From the NCBI GenBank assembly GCA_947561715.1, contig OX387203.1, positions 16,058,001-16,122,000 of the forward strand: a stretch of 64,000 nt of DNA. Direction: 5' to 3'. Source of the DNA: Ascidia mentula (taxonomy: Eukaryota; Chordata; Ascidiacea; Phlebobranchia; Ascidiidae). The notes beneath the pieces were generated by a model. The model worked only from the letters and a program-made list of their open reading frames with translations. It made no database searches and was not told where the DNA came from. Of this stretch, positions 1 to 11,105 are shown piece after piece (the first letter of the stretch is position 1; the number at the start of each line of letters is the position of its first letter). The translations under genes and the position numbers were made by a program.

Positions 1-853
1 GCTTTCCAAAAACGCAGCCATCCCGATGTTTTGCGTAAAGTTACTCGATCCCAACTCAGTTACAAAAGAAGATCCTACAGTTTGCCTTTTTCGCACACCA
101 TGCCGACAGCAAACCACTTGGTTTTCGAATCCGACGGCGATTGTTTTGGACCAGAATGCTTGTATGCTTATACGAAACATGTACATGGCCAGTGAGCAAA
201 TATATTTCCGGGTCGTGATTCAATTTTTTGGGGGCGCTTTTGAGACCTTGGCAGCAAAGATATATATAATACATATATACATATATGTGTCTGAGGATTT
301 TGGTGAAATGTTTGCCAAAATCAACACTAAATTCGCTCTTCTAGGATCATGACAGTTAACCTTACAATGCCCTACTGAATGTGGTTTACGGGCACAGAAT
401 TCTTTCGCGATTTTATGATGAACAGAACATGTTGACAAGCCAATGTCCACTTCACGTAATTAAAAAAATGCAAACTGGCGACAGAGAAACATTTTTAAAC
501 CTCCAACGTCTTTTCACTGATGTTTGACACCAGCGCAAATAACTGTTCCTGTCGACATTCCAGAATGACACCACTTTTGAATAGGGTACTTTCCGTACAA
601 CGATTCATTTGTTCTTTTGTCAGGAAACTTTTGGTTTTTCCACCGAACAATATGACTGTGTATCACATCTCGTCGCACTATTGTTGTAAAGTTTGTGATG
701 CGTACACGAGGAAATGAGTTCTGCTTCAAGCCCAGTCCGACTTGGTGTCACTGTAGGCGAATAAATGTGCAGAAATCAGACGTATGACTACGAAAAAATG
801 TTCGATTGAACTTTGTCAGAAAACAATTTTGAGAGTGTTTTTTGTTGTTTCAG
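1..853. other. No gene recognised; probably intron of the membrane-protein gene
   Basis: Only short overlapping open frames on both strands, none with a recognisable motif or a clean acceptor-donor pair. It contains an AT dinucleotide-rich patch near 255-290. Confidence 0.3.
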
Positions 854-1107
854 TGAATTTTAACGCCAACCACAAAACTGATATGGAGTTTTTACGTCCA
901 GAAGCGAATCAGCTGGCAGCGAGGTACATCCGTGAGGACCAAAAATATACAGTGGAGATAACCGCAACAGGAACCTTTGCAGTAGTTACAACGGGAATGG
1001 TTGTTGCCATTATGATCGTCGTGGGTGGAGCTTTGGTGTGGAAATGGTTGGATCAAAAACAGAAATACAACGCTAAAATGGATTATCGCCAATTTATAAA
1101 GGAATAA
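854..1107 (+). CDS. Last exon of a single-pass membrane protein, family unknown
   Basis: A splice acceptor (TTGTTGTTTCAG) ends at 853 and an open frame runs to a TAA at 1105-1107. The reading phase implies one base from an upstream exon that I could not find. The exon codes about 84 residues: a polar stretch (NFNANHK...), then a hydrophobic run of about 22 residues (VVTTGMVVAIMIVVGGALVW), then a short basic tail beginning KWLDQKQK and ending YRQFIKE. That pattern is a type I membrane anchor with a small cytoplasmic tail. An AATAAA at 1128-1133 lies 21 bases after the stop and fits a polyadenylation signal. I do not recognise the family. The open frame also extends upstream to an ATG at 784, but the strong acceptor makes that part look intronic. 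Confidence 0.6.
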
Positions 1108-1127
1108 TTCGTCCTTGTAAAAACTAA

Positions 1128-1133
1128 AATAAA
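1128..1133 (+). promoter_or_regulatory. Polyadenylation signal AATAAA
   Basis: AATAAA 21 bases downstream of the stop codon of the membrane-anchor exon, in the expected position for its 3' end. Confidence 0.5.
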
Positions 1134-1563
1134 TGACTTTTGTGTTCTCCTTTTATGCATGATGTACAGTTGTAGTTTTTAATGATTAGTGTAGAGGACT
1201 AACGCTTTCCATTACGTTGTCAACATTCGGTGGATTGGTAACAAAAATCGAAACAAACTTTTTGGGTAAGAATGTTTCTTCTAGAAACGTTGAAAATTAA
1301 CCTTACTTTTTTTTGTCAAGATAATGGGCTGCTGTCAATCAGATAAGATAATAGCTTTCGTCGTGGTAATTTTGAACCGACTTTCATCTTAGTTTAAATA
1401 CATGTGCATACTTCCTCGACTAACTCAGTCTACGTCTAATTTAACCATGCTCTGCTTGTAACGTAACTTGGCGTTTTGATTCGATATACTCTTCAATATA
1501 ATGTAATCTGTTTTTTGCGCTATTTTCGATTGCTTTTGGCGGGAGAATAAACTATGTTATGTT

Positions 1564-2260
1564 TTGAAAGGGTTGTTGGTTGAATTAACTTGCATGTATA
1601 CTAAGGCCTATCACAGACATCCTAAAGAAACACCACATTTTCCGTCGATTTATCGACGACATGATTTGGATAGTCACAGACTCAGCGGCAAACCGCTCGC
1701 CACGCACGTAACATTTAGAAAGATGTGCTTAACTGATGTAATCAATAAGGTCGGATTTATCGACGTTCTGCACATCGCACTAGTCGAATTTGCCCGAAAT
1801 GGCCCAACGATAACGTGGAAACTCCGTTACTACCAAAATTTATACTTTTTTTACGAGGGAAGAAAAAAAGCTGCAACCCAGGACGATGATAACATACAGA
1901 AGACCAGAAACGTTGAGAAGCACACTGGCCAATTACTGGAAGGTTGCCTATAGCAGCGGTGAAGTACCTATGACTGGCAGGTCACAGTGCAGTCGCTGCT
2001 TTCCATGCGACAATCGAGGAGGCATCAAATGTATGATAAAGCAAACCTCGAACTTGACCACAACCACCAACCAATAATTAGGCCAAACAAAGAAATCGTT
2101 TTCCAGAAAGTGCGGCGTGGGCATAGAGCATTGTGGGAATAAAGCCCACACAGAGGTATACAAACATAAGGAGTACAAAGCTGCCCTTGTGCATTATTTC
2201 AACAAGCATATTGCAGTGCTGAGCGAAAAACCTAACATGATGAATGCTACAATGTAACTT
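1564..2260 (+). pseudogene. Possible decayed Penelope-like retroelement fragment
   Basis: A stretch read from 1886 codes a run starting TYRRPETLRSTLANYW followed by a Cys-containing segment (CSRCFPC). This resembles the linker between reverse transcriptase and GIY-YIG domain in Penelope-like elements, which often has an arginine-rich patch followed by a Cys knuckle. The preceding frame (1564-1953) and following frame (2078-2260) are open for short distances only and show no RT or GIY-YIG motif. The assignment is weak; it may be unrelated noncoding sequence. Confidence 0.25.
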
Positions 2261-2299
2261 TCGTTGAACAACCTTCTTATAGAACACTTGACGACTGCG

Positions 2300-3120
2300 A
2301 TTCAGTCGCAAAAATCAACATCTAACGAATGTCGTTGCCCAAAGAGAATTAATATAAATGAAATCCTAACACAGAAAAGTCGGCGTCCATTCAACATGTG
2401 TTTAAACTACAAATAACAATATGGATTCAAATACATTTGGACAAGAAAACCTCTGACATAAGCACATCGATAGTCATATCCATTTGTGATGATCTACAAA
2501 AGTACAATATCAAAATCTAAGCTAAGTCTTTAACTATGATGAACTGGTAGTAGCAAATTAGTAGCAATTATATACATTTAAACAATTCTCTTGCTAAATT
2601 ATTCTTACCCAAAACATTCCTATAACGTTGTAACATTAACAACAAGAGGGAAAATCAGAATACAAAACAAACCCTGGATGACGAAAGGAATCTTAACGGG
2701 ATTGGCTTAGAACGGGCACGTGTTAAAGAAGTTACAACTCTCCTTCGGGGCTGCGGAGACGGCTTCTCGTTCGGGGTAAATGGTTGTACAGTCCGACTTC
2801 ATCTGCTGCGGTGATGTCTAGCCTTTTATTTCTTTTTCGATCATTTTGTTGTTCTTTTTCCATGTTGATACTTCTCCTGCATATATTGCGTGCTTTCGTG
2901 GCAATATTCGCCGATATCAGAATGACAGTAAATAACAGTTTTCGGGTGAAGTAAGTGTTTTAGAAACTGCTGCATCACTTAAGTATGGCTGTGTGCGTTT
3001 GATTTCAATCCGAATTTTTGCTCTAGTTTTAAGTCTATTGTTTTTAGAATACTACTAACGTCATAACGTCGAAATATACGTATAATCGGTTGGATTTAGA
3101 AGATAATTTTTTCAACACTA
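2300..3120. other. Intergenic stretch, nothing recognised
   Basis: AT-rich sequence without long open frames, inverted repeats or recognisable element ends. Confidence 0.3.
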
Positions 3121-3131
3121 ATTGATTCCTA

Positions 3132-3725
3132 GGTTTACAGGTTTGGCAGCTCGGGCATTGCAGCCTAGCTGGATCAACCACTTTTTCGTGACAAGTCGGA
3201 GCGAGATTTGAAAAATCAAGCTCCCGGTGAGGTTTGAGCTCACGACCCTTGGCTAACCATGGCCCAACGCTCAAACAACTGAGCAGCAGGAGCTGATTGG
3301 CAGGATCGCCCTACTACGCAGGTCCTTGCTTGGCGATCACAGCTATCGTATCAAGATCATTAGGTGTACAGGCTTGGCAGCCCAGGCATTGTAGCCTAGC
3401 TAGATCAGCCACTTTTTCTGCGTTGTCTGATTATGGTGGTGGACGTATATGTGAAGGTTGCCTGGCAAGTTGTGCGTTTGAGCATCAGTATACCTTGGCC
3501 CCAATATACCCCGTGAAATCACTGAGCTTCTTTAGCTCAGTTGGTAGAGCGTTGGGCCTGGTTAGCCAAGGGTCGTGAGTTTAAACCTCACCGGGAGCTT
3601 CATTTTTCAAATCTCGCTCCGAGCTGATCCAGCTAGTCTGCGCGATACGATAGCTGTGATCGCCAAGCAAAGACCTGCGCAGTGGGGCTATCATGCCATT
3701 GCATGCAATATTACTGCGTTGTCTG
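3132..3725. mobile_element. Composite tRNA-derived SINE with two heads in opposite orientation
   Basis: The segment is bracketed by an 11-bp direct repeat, ATTGATTCCTA, at 3121-3131 and 3726-3736, which fits a target-site duplication. Inside are two copies of a tRNA-like head, one on the + strand (3526-3598) and one on the - strand (about 3200-3290). A 56-bp block (3131-3186) recurs in direct orientation at 3361-3416. The distal tail occurs inverted at 3297-3350 and upright at 3638-3710. A fragment of the same tail recurs at 49,553-49,617. This looks like a dimeric or rearranged SINE inserted as one unit. Confidence 0.65.
3526..3598 (+). repeat. tRNA-like SINE head (A and B boxes)
   Basis: An A-box-like TTAGCTCAGTTGGTAGAGC is followed by a B-box region in which GTGAG and CTCAC pair as a T arm around a 7-base loop. 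The outer ends pair as a degenerate acceptor stem. The anticodon region is irregular (a loop of about 10 bases), so this is a tRNA-derived SINE head rather than a working tRNA gene. Confidence 0.65.
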
Positions 3726-3736
3726 ATTGATTCCTA

Positions 3737-5780
3737 CAACCGTTGGGTGCAAGTTGTAAGAAACGTATTAATTTCAATAATTGTTATTTATTTTGATGTG
3801 CCAAAATATTTGCAAAATTAAGTGGTACTAATGTGCTGACCTTAACGTATTGTTTTACTTATTTTGCTTCAAAACACGTTTTTCAGAGAAACTGACGAAC
3901 TGTTGACGAAGAGAAAATACGATTGTGACGTCAAAGGTCGTTGTCCATAGAAATGTTTCGTGATTCTAATACTTTGTAAAAGACAAATACAAAACTTTCA
4001 AATCCACTTTGAAGTCAACATAAACTACACGTGTAATGGCTGTGTGGCTTGCCAGAAGAAAGCTGGTCCGTTTTTTCACTTCCGTTGGATGCCTCGTCGC
4101 AGAGAGACATACCCGCTCCACTGCCAAAAGCAGCGCAGTGACAGCTACTGGAACTGTGCATCACAAAAATCGTGATTCTACACTTGTCGCATGGGAGAAT
4201 TTCTTGTTGCGATTTTGAAGGTTTATATGTGTATATAAATGGGTACTCGAGTAGCGCCCGGGGGTGTTTACACTCGCTTCGTCTACATAAATGTAAACTT
4301 GTTACGACACAATCGTGTTTACCCTTTTCAATGCATTTATATTAATCAAGTTTGGTATAGATGATGTTAAACAAATTGATCAAAATATATTTCCTTTTAC
4401 AATGATATTGAAATAGATCAGCGTTTCCCGCTGGTATGCGTACCATCACTATTATCTTGCGGGCACTTGTTGGTTATTACAGGTTTTGTGCTCATGAATT
4501 TTGATTGCCTGCCTGTTTACGTATTTACAAAATATTCGCTGTTTACCAAAACACGTCACCATATCTGCGTCGAAAATCCTCTATATTGAACACTGTTAAG
4601 CAGCCGTATCGTCGATAATTGCATTTAGTTCAACTGCATTTAACCGCTGGTGTAGGTCAGCTTGTTTAATATGTTCGTACTTGGTCGGATGTACGAGAAT
4701 AGGGTTTCCAGCCGTTAAGTCCGAATTTCAAACTCATGCGAAGCTGAACGACAAATTTGTGCATTGCTTTATACTTTCGCAATTATTGGAAATTGTCGCG
4801 CAGGTAATGTTATGTTGTGAAACCAAAGCTAAAAATTGCTGAAGCAGCACCCCAACTATTTTGGCTACGACTTAATACAAAAACGAAAATGTGCCAAAAT
4901 ATTTGCATCGTCAGCTCGTACGGTCGGTGTTCGGACGAGAAATTTCGACTCTGATAAATGGCGTCGCAGACTAGATAGCAATAATGAAGATGAATCCTGT
5001 GCATTTGCACTATGTGGTAATATCAGGTTAACAATGTCGCCTTCAAATACAGAACATTACAAACAAAATTCATCTCAAACAAATAATCTTTGACATTCAA
5101 GATTCAAAACGGTGCTGTTCGGGGGCTAAGATTGATTGAGTCGATTCACGCAGTTTGACGTTGAAATGCCTCGGAGATGTTACTTTTGGATTGATGATCA
5201 ATATTCCGACGGCATTTTTCTTGTTACACCGAGAACAAACAGCACGAAATTTTATCACGTATTGAACGCCACCAACACCGCACATCACGTTTTGGCTTCT
5301 TTTTTTATCATTAACACTGCACGTGAATATCGCTTTCCTGTCTAGACGCATTTAAAACCTGGCTGAATGGTTCAGAGGCAGAACGTACTATCAAAGACGT
5401 ATTAGCTTTTGCAGTCTACCGTGGTATTGACAGAATAATACGTGGGAGAATAGTAAAATCCGCAAACAAGTTTTTGTGAATTTCTTTACTATTCAGGAAA
5501 AGAAAGTTAATTTGTGCTTCGGCAAAATACAAATGGATAAATGAGAATACGTAACAGCGCAAATCGTGTGTAATTTATTTGGTAAGGATTGGTTCTGCAA
5601 GTACTGCAAATAGATTGGAGTAGTTAAAAATAATTTCATTGTTATTGTGTGCAAAATAGTTGTTTGTCTGAATTTACTGTTTCCAAGTAAACAGAACGAA
5701 AAACGCAGGTATAATTGAAGTTTGTAACAATTTTCTGGTCTTGACATTTTGTTTTTGTTTTCAATGTTATTGATACACTG
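3737..5780. other. Intergenic stretch upstream of the ficolin gene, no gene recognised
   Basis: Several open frames of 60-85 codons (for example 4836-5093 and 5136-5345) show no recognisable domain, no signal peptide and no supporting splice pattern. I treat them as chance frames. Confidence 0.3.
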
Positions 5781-5788
5781 GCAGTGGT

Positions 5789-5796
5789 TATAAAAA
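5789..5796 (+). promoter_or_regulatory. TATA box of the ficolin gene
   Basis: TATAAAAA lies 59 bases upstream of the ficolin ATG at 5848. This places transcription start about 25-30 bases before the coding sequence and implies a very short 5' leader. Confidence 0.45.
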
Positions 5797-5847
5797 AACG
5801 AGACGCTTGACAATACGTACTGTGTTGAAGGTTAAAGCCGGTAGAAG

Positions 5848-8800
5848 ATGCTTAAGCTGACAGCTCTTATTTTCGTATACATCGCTGGTCTGGTCGTCAC
5901 AACTAAGCAGCAACAACAATGCAGATTTGAATGGAACAAACAAACTCAGGAGCCAAATCTTCAGATAAGTGGCCTCAAAGGAGATCGAGGACCCATCGGC
6001 AGACCTGGCAATAGGGGATCTCCCGGACCCCAGGGGGACAAAGGAATTCAAGGCCCGTTACCTGACACAGATCACATGACAGCGATCATTAATAGTATGT
6101 TTGGGTCGTTTTTCTACTCGCCTCCCAAATTGTACAACTAGAATCCCTGGTTACGGATTTTGAATCAAACATTGACTTTCGCATGTTTTTGCAAAGGCAT
6201 AGATACCATATTAAAAACAACCGTGATCTGAAACATTTTGTGTCGTAGTTTGAATGTTACTAATTGAAGTTACGTTTCAAGGGCTTGTACGGATTGAAGT
6301 TGCAAGAACAGAGGCTAAGCTAAGACAAACTCTTCAAGGTTATGTATTTGCAAAGACCAAAGCATGAAATTAAATTTCAATTGCAATTTGTCGAACATGT
6401 TTTTTCTATTGCAGCACTGACAGAAAAAGTTGAACAACAAGAAGCGAAACTTAACAAATCGCTGGAAAGTAAGTTAAAAATGCTCTCTTGACTTCACCCA
6501 AATCGTTTAAAATGCATGAGACACGGTCGTGACAACATCAACTAAAAAATGTAGAAAACTGCATGAAAGTAGCGGCGACCAAAAATCGTAACTTTATCGC
6601 ATTAAAACAACGCATTAGAGATCTTTATATTGTAGATATCGAATAGTTTCAAATATAGGAGAATCCACAAATTACGTTACCTCAAAGGTCAGGACATTAT
6701 ACAAAAATATGTCATGATGACGTCACAAACCAAAGGGTTATTTGTCCCTGATTATCGGAAGATATAGCAGCAACGACACTACTCGATAAAAACGTACTTC
6801 GATAAAACGGGGATGGTGCGTTTCTTTGCTGAGTGACATTAAATGACGTCATTTTGGGTGTGATGTCGTCTTTGTGTTGACTTTAATTTGATGATTCCAA
6901 CATTTCCAGTTATTGTGAATTAATCACATCATTTATGACGCGAACTCGCAGGCAACGCGACTACCAGGAAAAAAGTGGTACTATGACAGAATAACTGTGT
7001 TACATAATCAGATAATTTAAACTAAATCTGTCTGCAGTTTTCAAATTAACATCAAAATCCGTTTGTTGCACTTGTTGTGCCCAGTTTAATGCAAAACTAT
7101 ACTGAACCAAAGCTAAAATGCTGTTAATCATTAGTAAACGCTTCGAACACTAACTGGATTCATCATCAGTACTACAATGAGTGCATGCAAGAAAAGCGTC
7201 GAGGTAATAAAGGACTGAACAAGCAGAAGGGAAACAAAATGTGCTCCACTTACCAAGGATTGCATGCTGAGTATTGCAATATTTCTCGCATGCTCATTAA
7301 TAATGGCTTTCCATCCCATTTCATCTCCACTTGCATTAGGCGTTACCTCAATTGTCGGTATACTACCGTGAACGTGAGCCCACCGACCCCCCCTCCTTAA
7401 GCACCAACCAAGTACTTGGTATTTCGACTGCCCTTCCTTGGCCCTGTAGACTATCACATACGTCAGGAATTACGACAATTCATTAACACACGCAGCTTTC
7501 TCCCCATCAAACTGCGCATGATCCATGATACCACTTCCCTTTCCAAACTCTTCAACTTTAAGGACAAGCAACAGCTTCTCCATCGCTGTAATGTTGTGTA
7601 CCAACTCACCTGCTCCTGTGCGGCCACTTACATTGGTGAGACCACGCGCAACCTTGCCACTCGCATGAAGGAGCATCATCCTTCAACGAAAGCTGTAAGC
7701 GAGGTCAGCAACCACCTGTGGGAAAATTCGGATCATCAGGTTAAATTCAATTCGCCCAAAGTTTTACACAACTGTAATATAAAATCTAAATTACCAATTC
7801 TGGAAACACTTTACATCCAACACCATAAACCAGCACTGAACGTGGATGACAGCTCCAAACCCCTTTACCTATTCAACATCTAGGTCCGTACTGCAGCCTG
7901 ACACATTGCTAATGATGACGTCGCTGCTGTGCTTCAATGTTGTTGTCACGTGACATGCCTCTGGCTTGTTGCGCGTTGCTGCTGCTGTTTCCCTTCTGCC
8001 TGCTCAGTCCTTTATTACCCCGACGCTTTTCTTGCATGCACTCATTGTAGTACTGATGATGAACCCAGTTAGTGTTCGAAACGTTTACTAATGATTAACA
8101 GCATTTTAGCTTTGGCTTTCATTTTCAAAGTTATCAACTCCAAATATTTTGCACCCATATACTGAACCAGTTTGACAAAATTTTCCATTCCTACACATAA
8201 GGCTTACTGCCAGCTCTTGCTTTGGCACGATTTCAAAATCAATGGTTAAATGCAACTTTGATTAGCTGTATCTCAGAAACCAGTCGCTGTATCAAGCTAC
8301 CTTTTTCGCCAAAAATGTTTTAAAGTTATGAGCATCTCTTAGTTTAATTATTAATATGCTTTATTTTTCCCTGTCAAATGCGCTATAAAGTATTTGAATC
8401 CACAACAATCTTATATTATCACGCCAAACTCAGAAATTCCGTTTTTTTTGTATTTTGACCAAAACTAAATTTCTAGGTGCCACAAATGTTTATTATAGCT
8501 GCAAGGCGGATGGAGAAACTGTTTGTGAAGGAGGCTGGCAGGTAAATTAAACATATGTTTGCACTGCATATTTACATAGAAGCATTCAGTTTAAATTATA
8601 GTTTTTATGTATTCTCTTTGCTGTTCGAAATTTTAATAAAAGTTATCGACAATGCATACCTTTTTAATTTCCTGTGCCATGTGCCTTCAAAACTTCAAAC
8701 AAGTTTCAACATCCTAACCATAACTGCAATTTGTTATTGAAGGTGTTTCAACATCGCTATGATGGGTCAGTAGATTTTAACAGAAGTTGGGTGGAATACA

Positions 8801-9996
8801 AGAACGGATTTGGAAACAGCTCATCAGAGTTCTGGTTAGGTATGTAAAATTTATGTCACTATCCATAATGCTGAAAACACCAGAAAAGATTTGTTTGGTG
8901 ACGTAAGGCTGATGTGGATTATTGAATAGTTAGCATATAAACCGACGTTCGTTGCAACATAAAATAGGTTAATTAAGGAATGGAAGAAAAGACTTATTTA
9001 CACTCTAATATGTAACTAGTCCAATGTATTCACAGGTTTGGAGAAACTTCGTCAAATTACCACCAGGTTCGCAAGATGTCGCCTCCGTATTGAACTATGG
9101 GATTTTGCTCGAATTCAAGCTTTTGCCGAGTACAAGTAAGACTCGATGCACACTTTTAGACCTGCTCGATCCATTGGTGTAGGGTCAGGAATAAGGGAGC
9201 CATGAAAGATACATATTTTAGTTGTATTTTTGTGAGAGTCATAATATATATTTTTTTTTTCACCACGCTTGTATTTGACTAGCGAAATTTTTATCTTTAG
9301 CGATTTCAGCATTGGCAATGAAAGAAGTTTTTACCAACTTACTCTCTCCAGTTATTATGGCACAGCCGGCGATAGTATGGTCGAAAATCACGGTTTGAAT
9401 GGCCGGGGATTCACCACTTTTGATAAAGATAACGACAGGTAACATTTTTGCGAGCAAGTAATTACTAAAAATTTTTTTACCTTGACTATACTAACAAAAA
9501 GCATCTGCTATACGAAAATCTTAAATACTGAAACCGACGGGAGCTTTTTTGTTGCTGTAAGAGATTTTGCCTCTAAACGACAAATAATTTGATCACATCA
9601 AATGTATTTTACGCCAACTCGATTGACAACTTTAAATCTGAACATTTTGGCAATTGCATCATAGCTAGGAACGGTGGTAAGAAATGTACATGGAATGTGG
9701 TTTCTGTACAAGTATCAATTAATTATGCATTATTAAGTTTTATTTAAAAACATTTCTGTCTGACATGAGGTGCGGAGTTACGAAAAACCTTCTGCCCATG
9801 ATAATTTTTTAGGCGAAGTGGCGAAAATTGTGCTGAATACTATGGAGGTCCGTGGTGGCATCGCAATTGTGCCTACGGTCATCTCAACAGTCTTTGGTCA
9901 AGGACATCTGACCGCTTTTCCGCAATAAGTTGGTACCATTGGAAAAATGAGTGGGGAGGAATTATGGAAACAAAAATGAAAGTTAAATGTGATTAA
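5848..9996 (+). CDS. Ficolin-like secreted lectin: collagen stalk plus fibrinogen-related domain
   Basis: Seven exons join in phase: 5848-6094, 6415-6468, 8477-8541, 8743-8839, 9036-9135, 9301-9438 and 9813-9996, giving about 294 residues. A hydrophobic signal peptide (residues 1-19) is followed by ten Gly-X-Y triplets (residues 42-71), a short charged neck ([17 protein letters not shown]) and a fibrinogen-related domain. That domain is shown by [22 protein letters not shown], the DKDND calcium-site region near residues 228-233, and the C-terminal [12 protein letters not shown]. Ficolins bind acetylated sugars on microbes and, in vertebrates and ascidians, feed the lectin complement pathway. 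The fibrinogen domain starts late: the usual first part (DC...SG.Y) is missing or sits in an exon I could not find in the 2 kb second intron, which is full of transposable elements. Confidence 0.92.
7110..8157 (+). mobile_element. 5'-truncated Penelope-like element with inverted terminal repeats
   Basis: The insertion is flanked by a 12-bp direct repeat, TATACTGAACCA (7098-7109 and 8158-8169); the matching unoccupied site lies near 60,946. Its ends are inverted repeats of about 128 bp (7108-7235 versus 7987-8115) that match with few differences. Between them one frame holds the end of the region following reverse transcriptase and a second holds a GIY-YIG domain. The RT core is absent, so the copy is not autonomous. 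It lies in an intron of the ficolin gene in the sense orientation. Confidence 0.8.
7416..7883 (+). CDS. GIY-YIG endonuclease domain of the Penelope-like element
   Basis: The frame of about 155 residues contains [20 protein letters not shown], the Penelope form of the GIY-YIG signature (YxL.C....YIGET), followed by LATRMKEH and a later [13 protein letters not shown], where an invariant Glu is expected. An adjacent upstream frame (7185-7400) holds a matching linker ([14 protein letters not shown]), so the original protein spanned both frames; the two are offset and the junction is broken. In intact elements this domain nicks target DNA during retrotransposition. Confidence 0.75.
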   Translation: MVFRLPFLGPVDYHIRQELRQFINTRSFLPIKLRMIHDTTSLSKLFNFKDKQQLLHRCNVVYQLTCSCAATYIGETTRNLATRMKEHHPSTKAVSEVSNHLWENSDHQVKFNSPKVLHNCNIKSKLPILETLYIQHHKPALNVDDSSKPLYLFNI

Positions 9997-10195
9997 ACGT
10001 TCGGCCAAGGTTCACTTGAAAGCCTTTACTCATGCACAAGTATCCTATTCATGCGTCTAAAAATTTTGGATGTATATAACCTATTTACGTAACACTAATA
10101 ATATCGACGAAGGCCAAGCATTGTTTCAACTTTCGACCCCTTGTATTATTTCTATTGTTAAGCTGTTGTAAAAAAGAGGCATATTACACTACAGA
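9997..10195. other. Ficolin 3' flank
   Basis: No AATAAA lies close to the ficolin stop codon; the polyadenylation signal may be a variant. Confidence 0.3.
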
Positions 10196-10214
10196 CTACA
10201 AAGGTGTGTAACAG

Positions 10215-11105
10215 AACTTGGATTTGGTCTCTGAACAGTGTTTGCAACTGAACATCTTTTCTGGTTTCCACCTTAATACTGTCCCACACTGTCCTGTGTA
10301 TTGGAAGTGAATCAAGAACCTTTTCCACGTACGTGTCAACAGGTTTAAATCCGTGACAAGAGGCGAATTGTGGACAGTTCGAGAAAAAGTGTCCGCATTA
10401 AACGTGTCATAAGCATTTGCATTCGCAATGGACAATCATTTAGCGCAGCACGGTCCAACTGCAGGCAAATTTTGGCCCGACCACAACCAAAATTTCCGTG
10501 GACACGACCCCTTTTGTTAAAAGAAGCAGCTCAACCACAATTGTCACATCATAACTAGCAGTTTTCTAAATAAATTTCGTTCCGTAATTCCGCAGATACG
10601 TGTAATCAAGATATTTTGTAATAACACTGGCCCGCGGGATAAACGAATGGTTTGTTACGGACCGCGACAAAATTTAGTTGGACCACACTGATTTAGCGAA
10701 TTAGAAAATATAAATACCATGGGCTTGCATTCCGTTCCAACAAAATCAGGTCTACTGTAAATGTATATCTATGTTCATACAACAAATGAATTGCTTCATG
10801 AAAAAAGGGAATATGCCGAAAGATTAACGAACTAAGCGATACCTCCCGAAAGACGTGCTAAATGTACAAAACTTTGAACTCTCTTCGGTTAGTTTCATTT
10901 GCCAAAATGTTCTCTCATAATTGCTTTAGAACACATGTTTATTGCGCACACTTTTTCTCGAACCTGTCCATAATTCGCCTCTTGCCACGAATCTGATGCT
11001 GTTGACGCGTACGTGGAAATGGTGATTAATTCACCTTCAATACATAAAACGGTGTGGGACAGTAATAAGATGTTCAGCTGCAAACACTGTTGGAGATTAT
11101 CACCC
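10215..11105. repeat. Inverted pair of about 200-bp repeats (10,215-10,420 and 10,940-11,100)
   Basis: The segment at 10,215-10,420 aligns with the reverse complement of 10,940-11,100. Shared blocks include CAGTGTTTGCA, ACTGTCCCACAC, AAGAGGCGAATT and GTTCGAGAAAAAGTGT. The two arms are about 520 bp apart. Short frames in both arms share the peptide KMFSCKHC, but no domain is recognised. This may be a foldback element or two opposed insertions of one repeat. Confidence 0.6.

Larger units (their letters stand above)
6526..8400 (+). repeat. Dispersed repeat 'A' in ficolin intron 2, split by a Penelope-like element
   Basis: 6526-7109 and 8158-8400 together align with 60,065-61,200 in the same orientation. 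Shared blocks include AATGTAGAAAACTGCA, GTAGCGGCGACCAAAAATCG, GACGCGAACTCGCAGGCAAC and CAAGCTACNTTTTTCGCC. The interior 7110-8157 is absent from the 60 kb copy and is the Penelope-like insertion. No coding capacity is evident. The family is unknown. Confidence 0.75.

Noticed and set aside
3526-3598. Functional tRNA gene
   Set aside because: The acceptor and anticodon stems are degenerate and a SINE body follows; a second inverted head lies nearby.
4036-4218. Short frames at 4.0-4.2 kb as small proteins
   Set aside because: Two frames overlap on the same strand with no signal, motif or splice support.
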